From: Eggerthellaceae bacterium
GTDB lineage: Bacteria > Actinomycetota > Coriobacteriia > Coriobacteriales > Eggerthellaceae
Direction: 5' to 3'
Assembly (NCBI GenBank): GCA_009782615.1
Contig: WRIS01000003.1
Coordinates: 62,001 to 126,000, forward strand
Length of the DNA: 64,000 nucleotides
Under the pieces are notes generated by a model that was given only the letters and a program-made list of their open reading frames with translations, made no database searches and was not told the origin of the DNA. Shown here in pieces: positions 40,240 to 50,286 of this stretch. A program made the position numbers and the translations under genes. Every line of letters begins with the position of its first letter. The first letter of the stretch is position 1.

Positions 40240-43200
40240 CTAAGCCTTCAAAAGCACATCTATCATGCCTGAAAGCTTTTCTCCGTAACCAGTTCCTGGT
40301 ACTGCCCACTTTCCGTTTAAGGCTTCCAAGGTTTTTGCCGAACCCTTAGTGACGTAATCGAAACGCGGGTCAACAAGAGGATTTTTAAGATCAGAAGCCT
40401 TCAGGCCGCTGACCGCATAAGCTTTCAAATGCTGCGTTTGCGCCCGCAAGCCAAGACGCACAGTAGTAAAGGTTGCCCCGCCTGTCGTCGGGGTTGTCGC
40501 ACCCAAGCCCCCAAAATTGCACTGGGATGCCTTTACCGAACCGCCAAACTGCAGCCATCCCGTTTCATACATCGCCTGACAAAAGAGCACTTCGGGACGC
40601 ACGCCTTCTGCACGTGCTTCTTCATAGACAATGGTACAGAAATCTTTGAGGGTAGATGCACCTTTTGAAGCATAGGTTGTTGCGGGGTATTTATGCCCAG
40701 TGGCTTCATAGCGCCGAACCATCTGCGCAATCGAAGTTTTTGCAGAACCCATGATTGGCGTACTTGAAGTGGAAGGAGATGAAACCTTTTCTCGATAGGC
40801 TCCGCTCGTGCTTCCTGGAGCAGCATTGCCTTTCAAAACCAGTTTTATCTGCAGCGCTTCAAGACGATAGCCATAGCCTGCCGTACCCGCACTGGCGCCG
40901 TTTTTCGCCCAGCCGAGCCAGCCAAAATTTGCTGCGTGAACACGATAGTACACATCAAAGTAGGTTGCCATTTCGCCCGTGAGCTTAATCTTAATAGCTT
41001 CAACTTGCCGCGACTGCCCTGTGGTTCCTGCTAGAGTAGGGCCTGTTTTCCAACCCTGCCAGCCAATATTGGCACAATGTGCACTATATTGAATGCCACC
41101 CGAGTATTGCTGAGTAACCAGTCCAATTTTAAGTGCCTCAACCCGCAGAGATCTCCCCGTTGTACCCGTTGTTTCTCCATCACTAGCCCAGCTTTGCCAT
41201 CCAACATTTTGAACATGTGTCTGGTAGTGAACGAGAGCTTTTTGCCTAAAGGGGCCCGTTGTAGAACCTGGAGCTTTACCGCCCTTGGCTACCAGTTTTA
41301 TCTCGAAAGCTTCCATACGATACCCGTAACCCATCGATCCTGCGGTTTCGCCATTCTTCGCCCAACTCAACCAGCCGAAATTAGCAGCGTGAACACGATA
41401 GTAAATGTCATATTTGCTTGCCATATCACCCGTAAGCCTGATTTGCACTGCCTCAACCTGGCGCGACTGTCCGGTTGTCCCAGCTTGCGCTCCTTCGTTT
41501 TTCCAGCCTTGCCAACCAAGGTTGGCACAATGCGCGTTGTACTGTATGCTTCCAGCATATTGTTTAGTAGGCAGACTTATCTTGAGTGCTTCAACACGCA
41601 AGCTTTTTCCCGTGGTGCCCGACGTCTTGCCTTCGGAAACCGCTGGTTGCCATCCAACATTTTGAACATGGGATTGGTAGCTTATTGTTGTAGAAACAAC
41701 TCCTTTATCTCGAAACGGCGTCGTAGTCGAACCAGGAGCAGAGGCACCGCGCTTTACAATCACCACTTCGAAAGCTTCGGCACTATAACCATATCCGACG
41801 CTTCCGGCAGAGGCACCATTTTTCGCCCAACCAAGCCAGCCAATATTTGCTGAATGTACCCGATAGTAAATATCGTATTTATTCGCCATATCACCCGTAA
41901 GCTTGATTTGTATCGCCTCAGTGGCTTTCGCTTGACCTGTTGTGCCTGCAGTTTTTGCAGAATCCACCCATCCTTGCCAGCCAACGCCCGCAACATGAGC
42001 TTTATACTGAATTGAGCCAGTAGTTGGTTGATTTTGCAACTGAATTTCGAACGCCTCAATACGTTTACTTTTGCCTGTAGTGCCCGACACTTTTTGGTCG
42101 TAGACATAGCCCTGCCAACCAAGGTTCGCAACATAGGAGCGGTATTTAACCAGAGCATTCTTTTGTGCCGTTTTGTGTGTGCCTAGGTTGTATTGCAAGG
42201 CGATGCCTGTAGCATCAGCTTGCCCCAGTTTTTTCAAGAAGTTATCGTCTTTGAGCTTTGCAGCATCGGAAGCGTTGTCGACGAAAGCATGCTCTACGAT
42301 AATGCCAGGAATCCCTGCGCGACGAGCCTCATTGATTACCGTGTAGTAATCGGCAAGACTGCCATCTGGATATTTTTCGTTGGTGGTATTGTCCCGCGTC
42401 TTTACGCCGCGATTCGTGAGCCCCAAACTTGTCAGTTGCGCAAGAATCTTCTTCCCCAATTGTTCGCCCACGGTGTGGGTTTGACTATTGAGGTATTTCG
42501 CGTTGTTGGGCACCCAAACCTCAGCACCCATTGCCTTGCCTGTTCCGCTTGCGTTGTTGTGCAGGCTCACAAAAACGTCTGCCCCATTGGAAACGGCGCG
42601 TTGGACGCGCGTTGCCAAGCTAGGATTTTCATTTTCTTTCCTCGTGAGCACGGGAGAAACACCCGTATAGACAAGAAGTTCGTTATAGCACGCCTGGGCA
42701 ATTTTCCAGTTTACGTCCTTTTCAAGTAAGTCTTTACCCCCAGAACCCAACTTTTTGCCCACAGCACCCGAATCGCCCGCACCGTGCCCTGGGTCTAGGG
42801 CAACGATTAAATAGGCTTCGCGTGCAGAAGTGGCTGCTGCATAGGCATTGAGGGGAGCGAAGAATAAACGCAACGAATCGAGCCACGAAGACTTTCCTTC
42901 GTCGGGGTCAATGGGGTTTCCCTGCTCTGCCATAATCGATAAGGCAGTCGCATCAACAATCGACTCCCCCGCTTCAAAGTTTTCGATGCCCTCCCCATCA
43001 GCAATAAGCAAGGCTTCCTCAACAGTTTCGGCAACAATAAATTCACCATCATCAGCGATGGCAAAAGCAGCAAGATCTTCTTCTTGTTCTTGGATGGCTA
43101 AAACCGCCTCGGCTACCTGTTGTGACACCACGTCAAAAGAATAATCGTTATTATCGGTGGTTGGTGCCGAAAAATCAGCACGATAGATTTCTTCGGATTC

Positions 43201-43767
43201 TTCGAGACAATAGGCAATCTCGGTTAAACGATAGTTTGTTGCCCCTTCGATCTCGGGGAAAGCAAAGGAAAAGAGGGCGGTGTTTTCAAGCACCGTAGTC
43301 GCCGCATAGGTCGTTATCTCTTCAGTGTCAATGGCAATAAGGGAAATCTCTGCTTCGGTTATGGTCACCTCTTCGTCAATCAAGGCAAATGCAATATATT
43401 GTTCTTGATCAAACACGACGACCTTTTCATCAAGATAGACGTATTCGATAACTTCAGCGGGATCGACAAACGTAGCATTTTCCCAGCCTTCATCAGGATC
43501 GATTGACACAGCATCGAAGTCTTCTTCGCTAATGGCGGGTTCACTTGCTTCGGAAAAGCCCGTTTCTTCTCCCCCGTCGGAACCAAGAGCACCCGAGTCT
43601 TCAAAAGAGCTTTCGTTTGATTGGTTTGGCTGATTTTGAGTGGTGCCGTTTCCTAAAGCGTCTTGTTCGTCAGCAAAAGCAGTGCTTAGGCTGCTTACTG
43701 GCACCATGAGAGCAAGGACGAGAGTTATCATGAGAGATTTTTTTACCGTGTGTTTTACAGCGCGCAT
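40240..43767 (-). CDS. Secreted N-acetylmuramoyl-L-alanine amidase with nine ChW repeats and a glucosaminidase domain
   Basis: 1175 residues. Signal peptide 1-32 (KKSLMITLVLALMVPVSSLS), an acidic region to ~300, then a zinc amidase_3 domain (~320-510: IVALDPGHGAGDSGAVG, DVFVSLHNNASG, IIVEHAFVDNASD). Residues ~530-1000 hold nine clostridial hydrophobic-W repeats (GWQGW...GTTGQSxxxEA) arranged as three copies of a three-repeat block. The C-terminal ~150 residues are a GH73-like glucosaminidase (VLFCQAMYETGWLQFGG, CNFGGLGAT). Likely a peptidoglycan hydrolase acting in cell separation, bound to the wall through its repeats. Confidence 0.93.
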   Translation of the reverse strand: MRAVKHTVKKSLMITLVLALMVPVSSLSTAFADEQDALGNGTTQNQPNQSNESSFEDSGALGSDGGEETGFSEASEPAISEEDFDAVSIDPDEGWENATFVDPAEVIEYVYLDEKVVVFDQEQYIAFALIDEEVTITEAEISLIAIDTEEITTYAATTVLENTALFSFAFPEIEGATNYRLTEIAYCLEESEEIYRADFSAPTTDNNDYSFDVVSQQVAEAVLAIQEQEEDLAAFAIADDGEFIVAETVEEALLIADGEGIENFEAGESIVDATALSIMAEQGNPIDPDEGKSSWLDSLRLFFAPLNAYAAATSAREAYLIVALDPGHGAGDSGAVGKKLGSGGKDLLEKDVNWKIAQACYNELLVYTGVSPVLTRKENENPSLATRVQRAVSNGADVFVSLHNNASGTGKAMGAEVWVPNNAKYLNSQTHTVGEQLGKKILAQLTSLGLTNRGVKTRDNTTNEKYPDGSLADYYTVINEARRAGIPGIIVEHAFVDNASDAAKLKDDNFLKKLGQADATGIALQYNLGTHKTAQKNALVKYRSYVANLGWQGYVYDQKVSGTTGKSKRIEAFEIQLQNQPTTGSIQYKAHVAGVGWQGWVDSAKTAGTTGQAKATEAIQIKLTGDMANKYDIYYRVHSANIGWLGWAKNGASAGSVGYGYSAEAFEVVIVKRGASAPGSTTTPFRDKGVVSTTISYQSHVQNVGWQPAVSEGKTSGTTGKSLRVEALKISLPTKQYAGSIQYNAHCANLGWQGWKNEGAQAGTTGQSRQVEAVQIRLTGDMASKYDIYYRVHAANFGWLSWAKNGETAGSMGYGYRMEAFEIKLVAKGGKAPGSTTGPFRQKALVHYQTHVQNVGWQSWASDGETTGTTGRSLRVEALKIGLVTQQYSGGIQYSAHCANIGWQGWKTGPTLAGTTGQSRQVEAIKIKLTGEMATYFDVYYRVHAANFGWLGWAKNGASAGTAGYGYRLEALQIKLVLKGNAAPGSTSGAYREKVSSPSTSSTPIMGSAKTSIAQMVRRYEATGHKYPATTYASKGASTLKDFCTIVYEEARAEGVRPEVLFCQAMYETGWLQFGGSVKASQCNFGGLGATTPTTGGATFTTVRLGLRAQTQHLKAYAVSGLKASDLKNPLVDPRFDYVTKGSAKTLEALNGKWAVPGTGYGEKLSGMIDVLLKA

Positions 43768-44019
43768 ACGCGTATCACCTTAGTCTTTCTTGAGCAAAGC
43801 TTTTCTACCATTAGTCTACGTTTAGCTGCTACCTTCGTGATTATACTACCAAATAGTAGCCCTCATCATAAAAAACCCACGTCAATCATAAATGGCAGTC
43901 ATATTGAGTCATATTGAAAGAGGATTTCTTGTTTTTCGTATAAAAAGGGGCGCAGTGAAGGGGCAGAAGACGGGGTGGCAAATCGCGAAAGACGGCACCG
44001 CGAGACCACAAGATTCCCC

Positions 44020-46524
44020 TTATTCGGGCAAGGCGAAATAGCAGCTATTACGGTCAAGATTGGGGTTTAGGAAGGGGTCACCTGACGTGAAGTAGGAGGA
44101 CCATTTCGCTATCATGAGCTCGCGTTCTTGCTGCCAGCGCTGCATTTTTGCTGAATCTCCTTCTTCACGCCCGCGTGAAGTAAATTCGTGATGAAAGAGT
44201 TCCGCATAGGGGCTGAAAACAACCAAATAACCTGCCTCGGTAACCTTGCAGCAAAAATCGGCATCATTAAATCCTACGGCGAAGGCTTCAGTATAGCCAC
44301 CCACGTGCTCGAAAACTGAGCGTTTAACCATTTGACAAGCCCCTGTTACCGAGGAAAAATTACCAGGACGTTCGGCGCGACTCAAATAGCCAGCCCCATC
44401 ACGCGCGAGATTCTGATTCACGTGAACGACCATATCATGAGGTCCAATAAGCATTCCTGCATGCTGAACAAGCCTGTCGGAAAAATACAGTTTCGCACCC
44501 ACAACGCCCACTTCAGGACGCTGCAAATACCCCAACATTTCTTCGATAAAATCGGGGGAAATCACTTCAGTGTCATTATTGAGCAACAGCGCATAGGGTG
44601 CCGCAGTTTTGCTCATGCCAAAGTTGATGAGCTGGGAATAGTTGAATTCGCCTTCCCAAAAAAGCACCTTCACCTTGTCTGAGCGCTGCTGAATTTCTTC
44701 GTAATAGCAAAAGGTCGCTTCATCGGTACTGTTGTTTTCGATCACCGTTATTGCGTAATTGTCATAGGTGCTCAATTCAAGAATCGAGGTAAGACACGCA
44801 TCGAGTATTTCTCGATAGTCTTTGCTCGGAATAATGATGTCCACTAAAGGATGCGGGCTTGGCAAGGTGTAGCGCACGCGATAGGTATAAGGGATTTTGC
44901 CATCTTCGACGTGAACCGCAAGGTTTCTTCGTTCGAAGTGACGCTTGAGTGCTAACCTTCCTGCCTCATGGGCATACGGCTTACTTTCCGCGTTATCTCC
45001 GCTGGTAGAATCTGCGTGCATGCGCCAACGATAGAGCATGTGAGGAACATGTATAATTTCGTAGTTTGTCTCAAGGATTTTCAAGGTTAAGTCGTAGTCT
45101 TGTGCGCCGTTGACCTCGTTGTCTGAGAGCCCCACTTCTTCAAGGGCTTGGCGAGAAACCATAAGGAAATGGGTGACGCAATTGTGGGTATAGAGCAAAT
45201 CTCGATTAAAGGGTGATTTGAAAATTGGAGAAAAGCTCTCGTTTTCTTGCTTTCCCTGCTTGCGCTTGCTTTGCTCAAACATTTCTTCATCGCAGTAAAG
45301 AAGCCCTGCGTGAGGATTTTCGTTGATGGCTTTCACGTATTCGAAAAGGGTTTGGGGCGCAAGCACATCGTCGTAGTCGAGAAAGGCAATAAAATCCCCC
45401 GCCGCCTGCTTGATGCCATAATTGGTATTGCCTACAATTCCTAGGTTTTGTGCGCAGTCGATTCTCTTGATGCGTTCATCATTGAAGGGAGGAAGCACCT
45501 TGGCAACGCCCGATTCTTGAGGCTGCGCATCAACCAGAATAAGCTCCCACTTACCGTAAGTTTGGGCGCATACTGAGGTTATCATTTCTGCGAGATAACG
45601 CAGGTTTGGCTGAAAGCTTGGGGTAACGATACTGATGAGGGGTTCATGCGCAAAGTTTGTTGTCGTTTGGAGTTTGAGTTCTTCTTGAGTTGGCGTGTGG
45701 GCAGCGCGCCATCGCTGATAGTCTGTTTGATTGCTTGCGTTTTTTTGCCGCAGGTGCGTTTGCGCTAGGGCTCCTTCGCGCTCCCCTGGTCCAAGCCCGA
45801 AAAAAGCAATGGTTTTGTTTGACGAATCGGCAACGGCAATACAAAAACACTCAAGGCGCGAACTGTCCAAAAGCCGAAATGACACCGTTGTTTTCTGCAT
45901 TCGCGCAGAAGGCGCATCGACAACCTGGTTTTCCAATATGAGAGGCTCGCTCTCACAAAGATTCCCTTGTGCGTCAAGAAGGGAAAACTCTAGGTCGTTA
46001 TTTTTTTCTTGCCCCTTAAGTTCTTCTTGAAAAGGTCTGGTTATGGCGAGACGCCACACCGTCCAAGACTCATCGGGAACACATACCAGAAGTTCGGCTG
46101 AAGTAGTGCAGGCAGCCTCGATGGCAAGGAGCTTCTTGCACGCTTGGGGTCGTAGGCGATACATAAGGCGGGAAGTCCACTTCAAGACGTTCATGTTTAA
46201 CTTCATGGTTCGCGTTGTTGCGTTAGTCAAAATGTTTTTCGGGGCGCTATTCGAAGGGCTGTCTAAACTGCCCCCTGAACCATCCGCAACGCTCAACGTA
46301 AAAGTCACGCTTTCAACGCTCAACAGCGGGAATACGAGCACACCGCAGGCTTGGTTGAAGCGCTTTTCACTTTCGCCGTCTTGATGCCAGAGTACGGGTA
46401 TTTCCCTGCCCGCATCGGTCCTCGCCTCAACAACAGGCTTAGTACCTGCGGGAACAGCGGGTAAACGAACTCCGACATATGCTTTGCCGTCTCCTCGGCA
46501 CATGCCTAAGGATTTAATCTTCAT
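44020..46524 (-). CDS. Glycosyltransferase with two GT2 domains
   Basis: 834 residues. After ~270 N-terminal residues resembling a beta-rich module, a first GT-A domain begins at about 297 (ISIVTPSFQPNLRYLAEMIT; DxD-like FLDYDDVLAP), and a second at about 550 (PLVDIIIPSKDYREILDACL; LLNNDTEV). This matches polysaccharide glycosyltransferases of rhamnan and O-antigen clusters. It is last in an rml operon, so it probably adds rhamnose or a linked sugar to a cell-surface glycan. Confidence 0.9.
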   Translation of the reverse strand: MKIKSLGMCRGDGKAYVGVRLPAVPAGTKPVVEARTDAGREIPVLWHQDGESEKRFNQACGVLVFPLLSVESVTFTLSVADGSGGSLDSPSNSAPKNILTNATTRTMKLNMNVLKWTSRLMYRLRPQACKKLLAIEAACTTSAELLVCVPDESWTVWRLAITRPFQEELKGQEKNNDLEFSLLDAQGNLCESEPLILENQVVDAPSARMQKTTVSFRLLDSSRLECFCIAVADSSNKTIAFFGLGPGEREGALAQTHLRQKNASNQTDYQRWRAAHTPTQEELKLQTTTNFAHEPLISIVTPSFQPNLRYLAEMITSVCAQTYGKWELILVDAQPQESGVAKVLPPFNDERIKRIDCAQNLGIVGNTNYGIKQAAGDFIAFLDYDDVLAPQTLFEYVKAINENPHAGLLYCDEEMFEQSKRKQGKQENESFSPIFKSPFNRDLLYTHNCVTHFLMVSRQALEEVGLSDNEVNGAQDYDLTLKILETNYEIIHVPHMLYRWRMHADSTSGDNAESKPYAHEAGRLALKRHFERRNLAVHVEDGKIPYTYRVRYTLPSPHPLVDIIIPSKDYREILDACLTSILELSTYDNYAITVIENNSTDEATFCYYEEIQQRSDKVKVLFWEGEFNYSQLINFGMSKTAAPYALLLNNDTEVISPDFIEEMLGYLQRPEVGVVGAKLYFSDRLVQHAGMLIGPHDMVVHVNQNLARDGAGYLSRAERPGNFSSVTGACQMVKRSVFEHVGGYTEAFAVGFNDADFCCKVTEAGYLVVFSPYAELFHHEFTSRGREEGDSAKMQRWQQERELMIAKWSSYFTSGDPFLNPNLDRNSCYFALPE

Positions 46525-46531
46525 GGCTACC

Positions 46532-47119
46532 CTAAAGCTCTTTCAAACAAGGATTCGCGCGGTCTTTTTCACTCAAAACATAGGCGCAATCAAGCGGCGG
46601 CCAGGAAATATTTACGTCCACATCGCTCCACAAAAGACCGCCCTCGTCCCCTGGTCGATAAACATCGTCGCACTTGTAGGCGAATTCAGCCGTTTGCGAA
46701 AGCACGAGAAAGCCGTGGGCGAACCCGCGCGGAATAAAGAATTGCCGCCTGTTTTCGGCACTTAAGACTACGCCTTCCCATTTTCCGTAGCTTGGGCTAT
46801 CTTTTCGCAGGTCAACAGCAACATCAAAGACCTCGCCCGAGACCACTCGCACCAGTTTTGCTTGCGGGCGGGCTATCTGGAAATGCAAGCCGCGTAAAAC
46901 GCCTTTGCTCGAGGACGATTGATTATCTTGTACAAATTCCGCATCAATTCCGCCAACAAGGAAATCGGAGCGCTTGTAGGTTTCCATGAAATAGCCGCGT
47001 TCATCCCCAAAACAAGCAACGTCAACTATCTTTACCCCTTCAAGCGAAGTATTGGTAAAGGTGAAGTTTCCCGAGGTGATTGCCAGGGCAGCTGCCATGC
47101 CTGAAGAAGCTTGTGTCAT
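46532..47119 (-). CDS. rfbC: dTDP-4-dehydrorhamnose 3,5-epimerase
   Basis: 195 residues: TSLEGVKIVDVACFGDERGYF, FVQDNQSSSSKGVLRGLHFQ with catalytic His, YGKWEGVVLSAENRRQFFIP, RGFAHGFLVLS. It overlaps rfbB by 4 bp (ATGA). Third step of dTDP-rhamnose synthesis. Confidence 0.96.
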   Translation of the reverse strand: MTQASSGMAAALAITSGNFTFTNTSLEGVKIVDVACFGDERGYFMETYKRSDFLVGGIDAEFVQDNQSSSSKGVLRGLHFQIARPQAKLVRVVSGEVFDVAVDLRKDSPSYGKWEGVVLSAENRRQFFIPRGFAHGFLVLSQTAEFAYKCDDVYRPGDEGGLLWSDVDVNISWPPLDCAYVLSEKDRANPCLKEL

Positions 47120-48186
47120 GAACGGCTCCCATACATAGTTTGGTAATAGTCTTGATAGGCTCCACTGGTGACGTGATCAACCCATTCCTTGTTGTCCAAA
47201 TACCACTGTATGGTTGCTACGATTCCGCGTGCAAAGGGGGTTTCGGGGTACCACCCCAAGTCTGCCTTGATTTTATCAGGTGCAATGCCGTAGCGCCGAT
47301 CGTGCCCTTTGCGATCTTGCACGTATTCGATGAGTTGTTCGTCAATCGCCGCATCCCCGAGCGCTTTCGAAACTTCAGCAATAATGGTTTTCACGATAAA
47401 GATATTGGGGTGTTCGTTGTGCCCGCCGATGTTGTACACTTCGCCCTTCACGCCTGCCTCAATCACAGCATCTATCGCCTTGCAATGATCTTCAACATAA
47501 AGCCAGTCGCGCACGTTAAGCCCATCCCCGTACACGGGTAGTTTTTTGTGTTGTAAGGCGTTGTTAATCATGAGCGGGATGAGTTTTTCGGGAAACTGGA
47601 AGGGGCCGTAATTGTTCGAACAGCGGGTGATGTTGATGGGGAATTGATAGGTGTCGCCATACGCAAGCACGAACATGTCAGCAGCAGCCTTGCTTGCCGA
47701 ATAGGGGCTATGGGGCGAAATGGGCGTGTCTTCCCGAAAGAATGCTTGAGGATCGTCCAAAGGCAGCGAGCCGTAGACCTCATCAGTTGAAACCTGCAAG
47801 AATTTATGCGCGCCGTAGTCGTCTTCGCCTTGCTGCCAAGCCGCACGGGCAATGTTGAGCAAGTTCACCGTGCCCATCACGTTGGTGTGCGCAAAAACTC
47901 CTGGGTCGGTAATTGAGCGGTCGACGTGGGATTCTGCGGCAAAGTTCACCACGTAGTCGGGTGCATAGCGCTCAAAAAGGCTTGTCATCGCAGAAGTGTC
48001 GCAGATATCTGCCTGCACGAAGATATGACGGGTATCATCAAGCGTGCTTTTCAGGTTCTCAAGGTTGCCCGCATAGGTGAGCTTGTCGACGTTGATAATG
48101 CGGATGTCGGCATACTTTTGCAGCATATACAACACGAAATTCGAGCCAATGAACCCAGCTCCCCCGGTCACCAGATAGGTTTTCAT
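47116..48186 (-). CDS. rfbB: dTDP-glucose 4,6-dehydratase
   Basis: 356 residues. NAD-binding TGGAGFIGSNFVLYML at the N-terminus, AAESHVDRSI, STDEVYGSL, catalytic YSASKAAADM and RCSNNYGPFQFPEKLIPLMI. Extended SDR family. Second step of dTDP-L-rhamnose synthesis, in operon order rfbA-rfbD-rfbB-rfbC-glycosyltransferase. Confidence 0.97.
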   Translation of the reverse strand: MKTYLVTGGAGFIGSNFVLYMLQKYADIRIINVDKLTYAGNLENLKSTLDDTRHIFVQADICDTSAMTSLFERYAPDYVVNFAAESHVDRSITDPGVFAHTNVMGTVNLLNIARAAWQQGEDDYGAHKFLQVSTDEVYGSLPLDDPQAFFREDTPISPHSPYSASKAAADMFVLAYGDTYQFPINITRCSNNYGPFQFPEKLIPLMINNALQHKKLPVYGDGLNVRDWLYVEDHCKAIDAVIEAGVKGEVYNIGGHNEHPNIFIVKTIIAEVSKALGDAAIDEQLIEYVQDRKGHDRRYGIAPDKIKADLGWYPETPFARGIVATIQWYLDNKEWVDHVTSGAYQDYYQTMYGSRS

Positions 48187-48191
48187 AAAGG

Positions 48192-49082
48192 CTAGTCCCC
48201 CAATTCAGGTAAGTTTTTCAAATAGTTGTCTAAAGCATCTTGCCAGGTGCGCATTTCATCGCCAATCGTGTCTTGCAAATGCTTGTTTTGAAGCGAGGAA
48301 AACGCGGGGCGTTTCGCGGGACGCGGAAAATCTTGCGTAGAACACGGAGTTTTTTCACACGAAATATGCGCTCCATCCACGATGGCACACGCAAAATCAA
48401 ACCAGCTGCAAGTACCGTTGTTCGTACAGTGATAAATTCCGTAGTTTTCCGTTTCAGCGATTTTGAGTATTTCATAGGCAAGGTCGTTTGCCGAGGTGGG
48501 GTTTCCCACCTGGTCATCAACCACCTTGATGGCACCCGTTTCTTGCGCCAGCTTAAGAATAGTTTTCACGAAGTTTTTGCCCACATAACCATAGAGCCAC
48601 GCTGTACGTATGACGAAGTGCCGTGCGTTTGCCTGAGCAACCAAGCGCTCCCCCGCAAGTTTTGTGCGTCCATAAGCGCTTTGCGGGTCGGGCGCGTCGC
48701 TTTCAATGCGGTCGGTGGCATCGTCACCCGAAAACACGTAGTCGGTCGAGATGTGAACGATTTTCGCATCCTGTTGCGCGGCGGCTGCAGCCAAATTCTT
48801 GGCACCTTCAGCATTGATTCGATAGGCGGCTTCTTCGTGTTCTTCGCACCCATCGACGTTGGTCATCGCAGCACAGTTAATGATAAGGTCAAACTTACCT
48901 TGCGAAACAAAGTGCTGAACGGCAAGGTTATCGGTAATGTCAAGATCGGCAACGTCGGTTTTTGTGACCTCTGCCCCTTGATAGGCGTTCGGAATAGCCC
49001 CGATTTCAGCGTATCCCGTTTCAAGCAGGCGCGAAAGCTCACATCCAAGCTGCCCGTTTGCACCACAGATGAGGATTTTCAT
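48192..49082 (-). CDS. rfbD: dTDP-4-dehydrorhamnose reductase
   Basis: 296 residues: [50 protein letters not shown], catalytic YGRTKLAGE. Last reduction to dTDP-L-rhamnose. Overlaps rfbA by 4 bp. Confidence 0.96.
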   Translation of the reverse strand: MKILICGANGQLGCELSRLLETGYAEIGAIPNAYQGAEVTKTDVADLDITDNLAVQHFVSQGKFDLIINCAAMTNVDGCEEHEEAAYRINAEGAKNLAAAAAQQDAKIVHISTDYVFSGDDATDRIESDAPDPQSAYGRTKLAGERLVAQANARHFVIRTAWLYGYVGKNFVKTILKLAQETGAIKVVDDQVGNPTSANDLAYEILKIAETENYGIYHCTNNGTCSWFDFACAIVDGAHISCEKTPCSTQDFPRPAKRPAFSSLQNKHLQDTIGDEMRTWQDALDNYLKNLPELGD

Positions 49083-49987
49083 AGAATGTTTCCCCCTGGA
49101 GAAGTATGTATCCTGCCCTCGGCAACTTTCTTGAGGTGCTCGCCGTAGGGGGATTTCCCGTAACGTTCGGCACAGGCAAGCAAGCGTTCCTTGCTTATCC
49201 AGCCATTGAAGTAAGCGATTTCCTCTATCACCGAAATGGAAAGACCCTGGCTTTTTTCGACTACGCGAACAAATTCGCTTGCCTCAAATAGGGACTCCAT
49301 GGTGCCCGTGTCAAGCCAGGCATACCCAAGGCCGAGCGTCACTACATTGAGCGTGCCTTCTTCCAGATACATTCGGTTAAGGTCGGTTATCTCGAGTTCA
49401 CCGCGGTCAGAAGGTTTCACCTGCTTGGCGAAGTCACAAACGCGGTTGTCGTAGAAATACAACCCCGTAACGGCATAATTGCTTTTAGGAAGCTTCGGCT
49501 TTTCTTCAATGGAAATCGCGTTGAATTCTTCGTCGAATTCCACCACGCCATAGCGCTCGGGATCATCAACGTAGTAGCCAAATACCGTAGCGCCGCCCTT
49601 CCCTTCTGCCGTTTCGACCGCGCGCTTTAAGTGGCGCCCCAGGCCATTTCCGTAAAAAATGTTGTCGCCCAGCACAAGAGCACACGGGCTGTTATCGATG
49701 AAATCTTCGCCGATAAGGAAGGCTTGAGCCAACCCATCAGGCGAGGGTTGTTCGGCATAGGAAAGATTTAGGCCGAAATCGCTCCCGTCTTTTAGGAGAC
49801 GTTCGAAATTGGGCAAATCGGTAGGCGTTGATATGATGAGAATGTCCCTGATGCCTGCCATCATCAAAACCGACAGCGGGTAAAAAATCATCGGCTTGTC
49901 ATAGACGGGCAGAAGCTGCTTGGATGTCACCGTAGTCAAAGGGTAAAGGCGTGTGCCTGATCCACCAGCTAAGATAATACCTTTCAT
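49079..49987 (-). CDS. rfbA: Glucose-1-phosphate thymidylyltransferase
   Basis: 302 residues from [20 protein letters not shown] behind GGAGATAC; the frame opens 12 bp earlier but without a ribosome site. [41 protein letters not shown] and YAWLDTGT identify RmlA. First step of dTDP-rhamnose synthesis and first gene of the operon. Confidence 0.97.
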   Translation of the reverse strand: MKGIILAGGSGTRLYPLTTVTSKQLLPVYDKPMIFYPLSVLMMAGIRDILIISTPTDLPNFERLLKDGSDFGLNLSYAEQPSPDGLAQAFLIGEDFIDNSPCALVLGDNIFYGNGLGRHLKRAVETAEGKGGATVFGYYVDDPERYGVVEFDEEFNAISIEEKPKLPKSNYAVTGLYFYDNRVCDFAKQVKPSDRGELEITDLNRMYLEEGTLNVVTLGLGYAWLDTGTMESLFEASEFVRVVEKSQGLSISVIEEIAYFNGWISKERLLACAERYGKSPYGEHLKKVAEGRIHTSPGGNIL

Positions 49988-50194
49988 GTATCTCCTCAAA
50001 GAAAGCGCTCAAGAATCATTTACTAACTTTACGATTATATAAAAAGCCGTTATAGGGAGACACGCTAAAATGCGTTTGCCCATAAAAATACTCTAAGGCA
50101 GGAAAAGCGGGTTGGGCAGTAGTGGCCTGAGGGACAAAAACGGGATGGTTCACCACATGTCCAAACCAGTCAGCGAGGGTTTCTCCACCCGTCT

Positions 50195-50235
50195 TTGCGA
50201 GGAATGAGTGTAGCGAATGACAAAGCAATCTAGTC
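50195..50235. repeat. REP-like segment
   Basis: GTCTTTGCGAGGAATGAGTG and TAGCGAATGACAAAGCAATC form a degenerate copy of the common pattern (TTGCGAGGAGCGAAGCGACGA-like) also seen in part at about 20.85, 35.12 and 35.22 kb. Probably a dispersed intergenic repeat. Confidence 0.5.
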
Positions 50236-50256
50236 AATGATATGCAGGTTGAAGAA

Positions 50257-50286
50257 TAAAAAACGGGAGCTTTGCTCCCGTTTTTG
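50257..50286. terminator. Intrinsic terminator after the solute-binding lipoprotein
   Basis: AAAAAACGGGAGC-ttt-GCTCCCGTTTTT hairpin, directly touching the stop codon of the minus-strand gene at 50287. Confidence 0.88.

Noticed and set aside
41077-41853. A 258-codon plus-strand frame opposite the amidase repeats
   Set aside because: It mirrors the ChW repeat DNA; its repetitiveness comes from the real gene.
48240-49148. A 302-codon plus-strand frame opposite rfbD
   Set aside because: Complete antisense overlap of rfbD, which has all family motifs.
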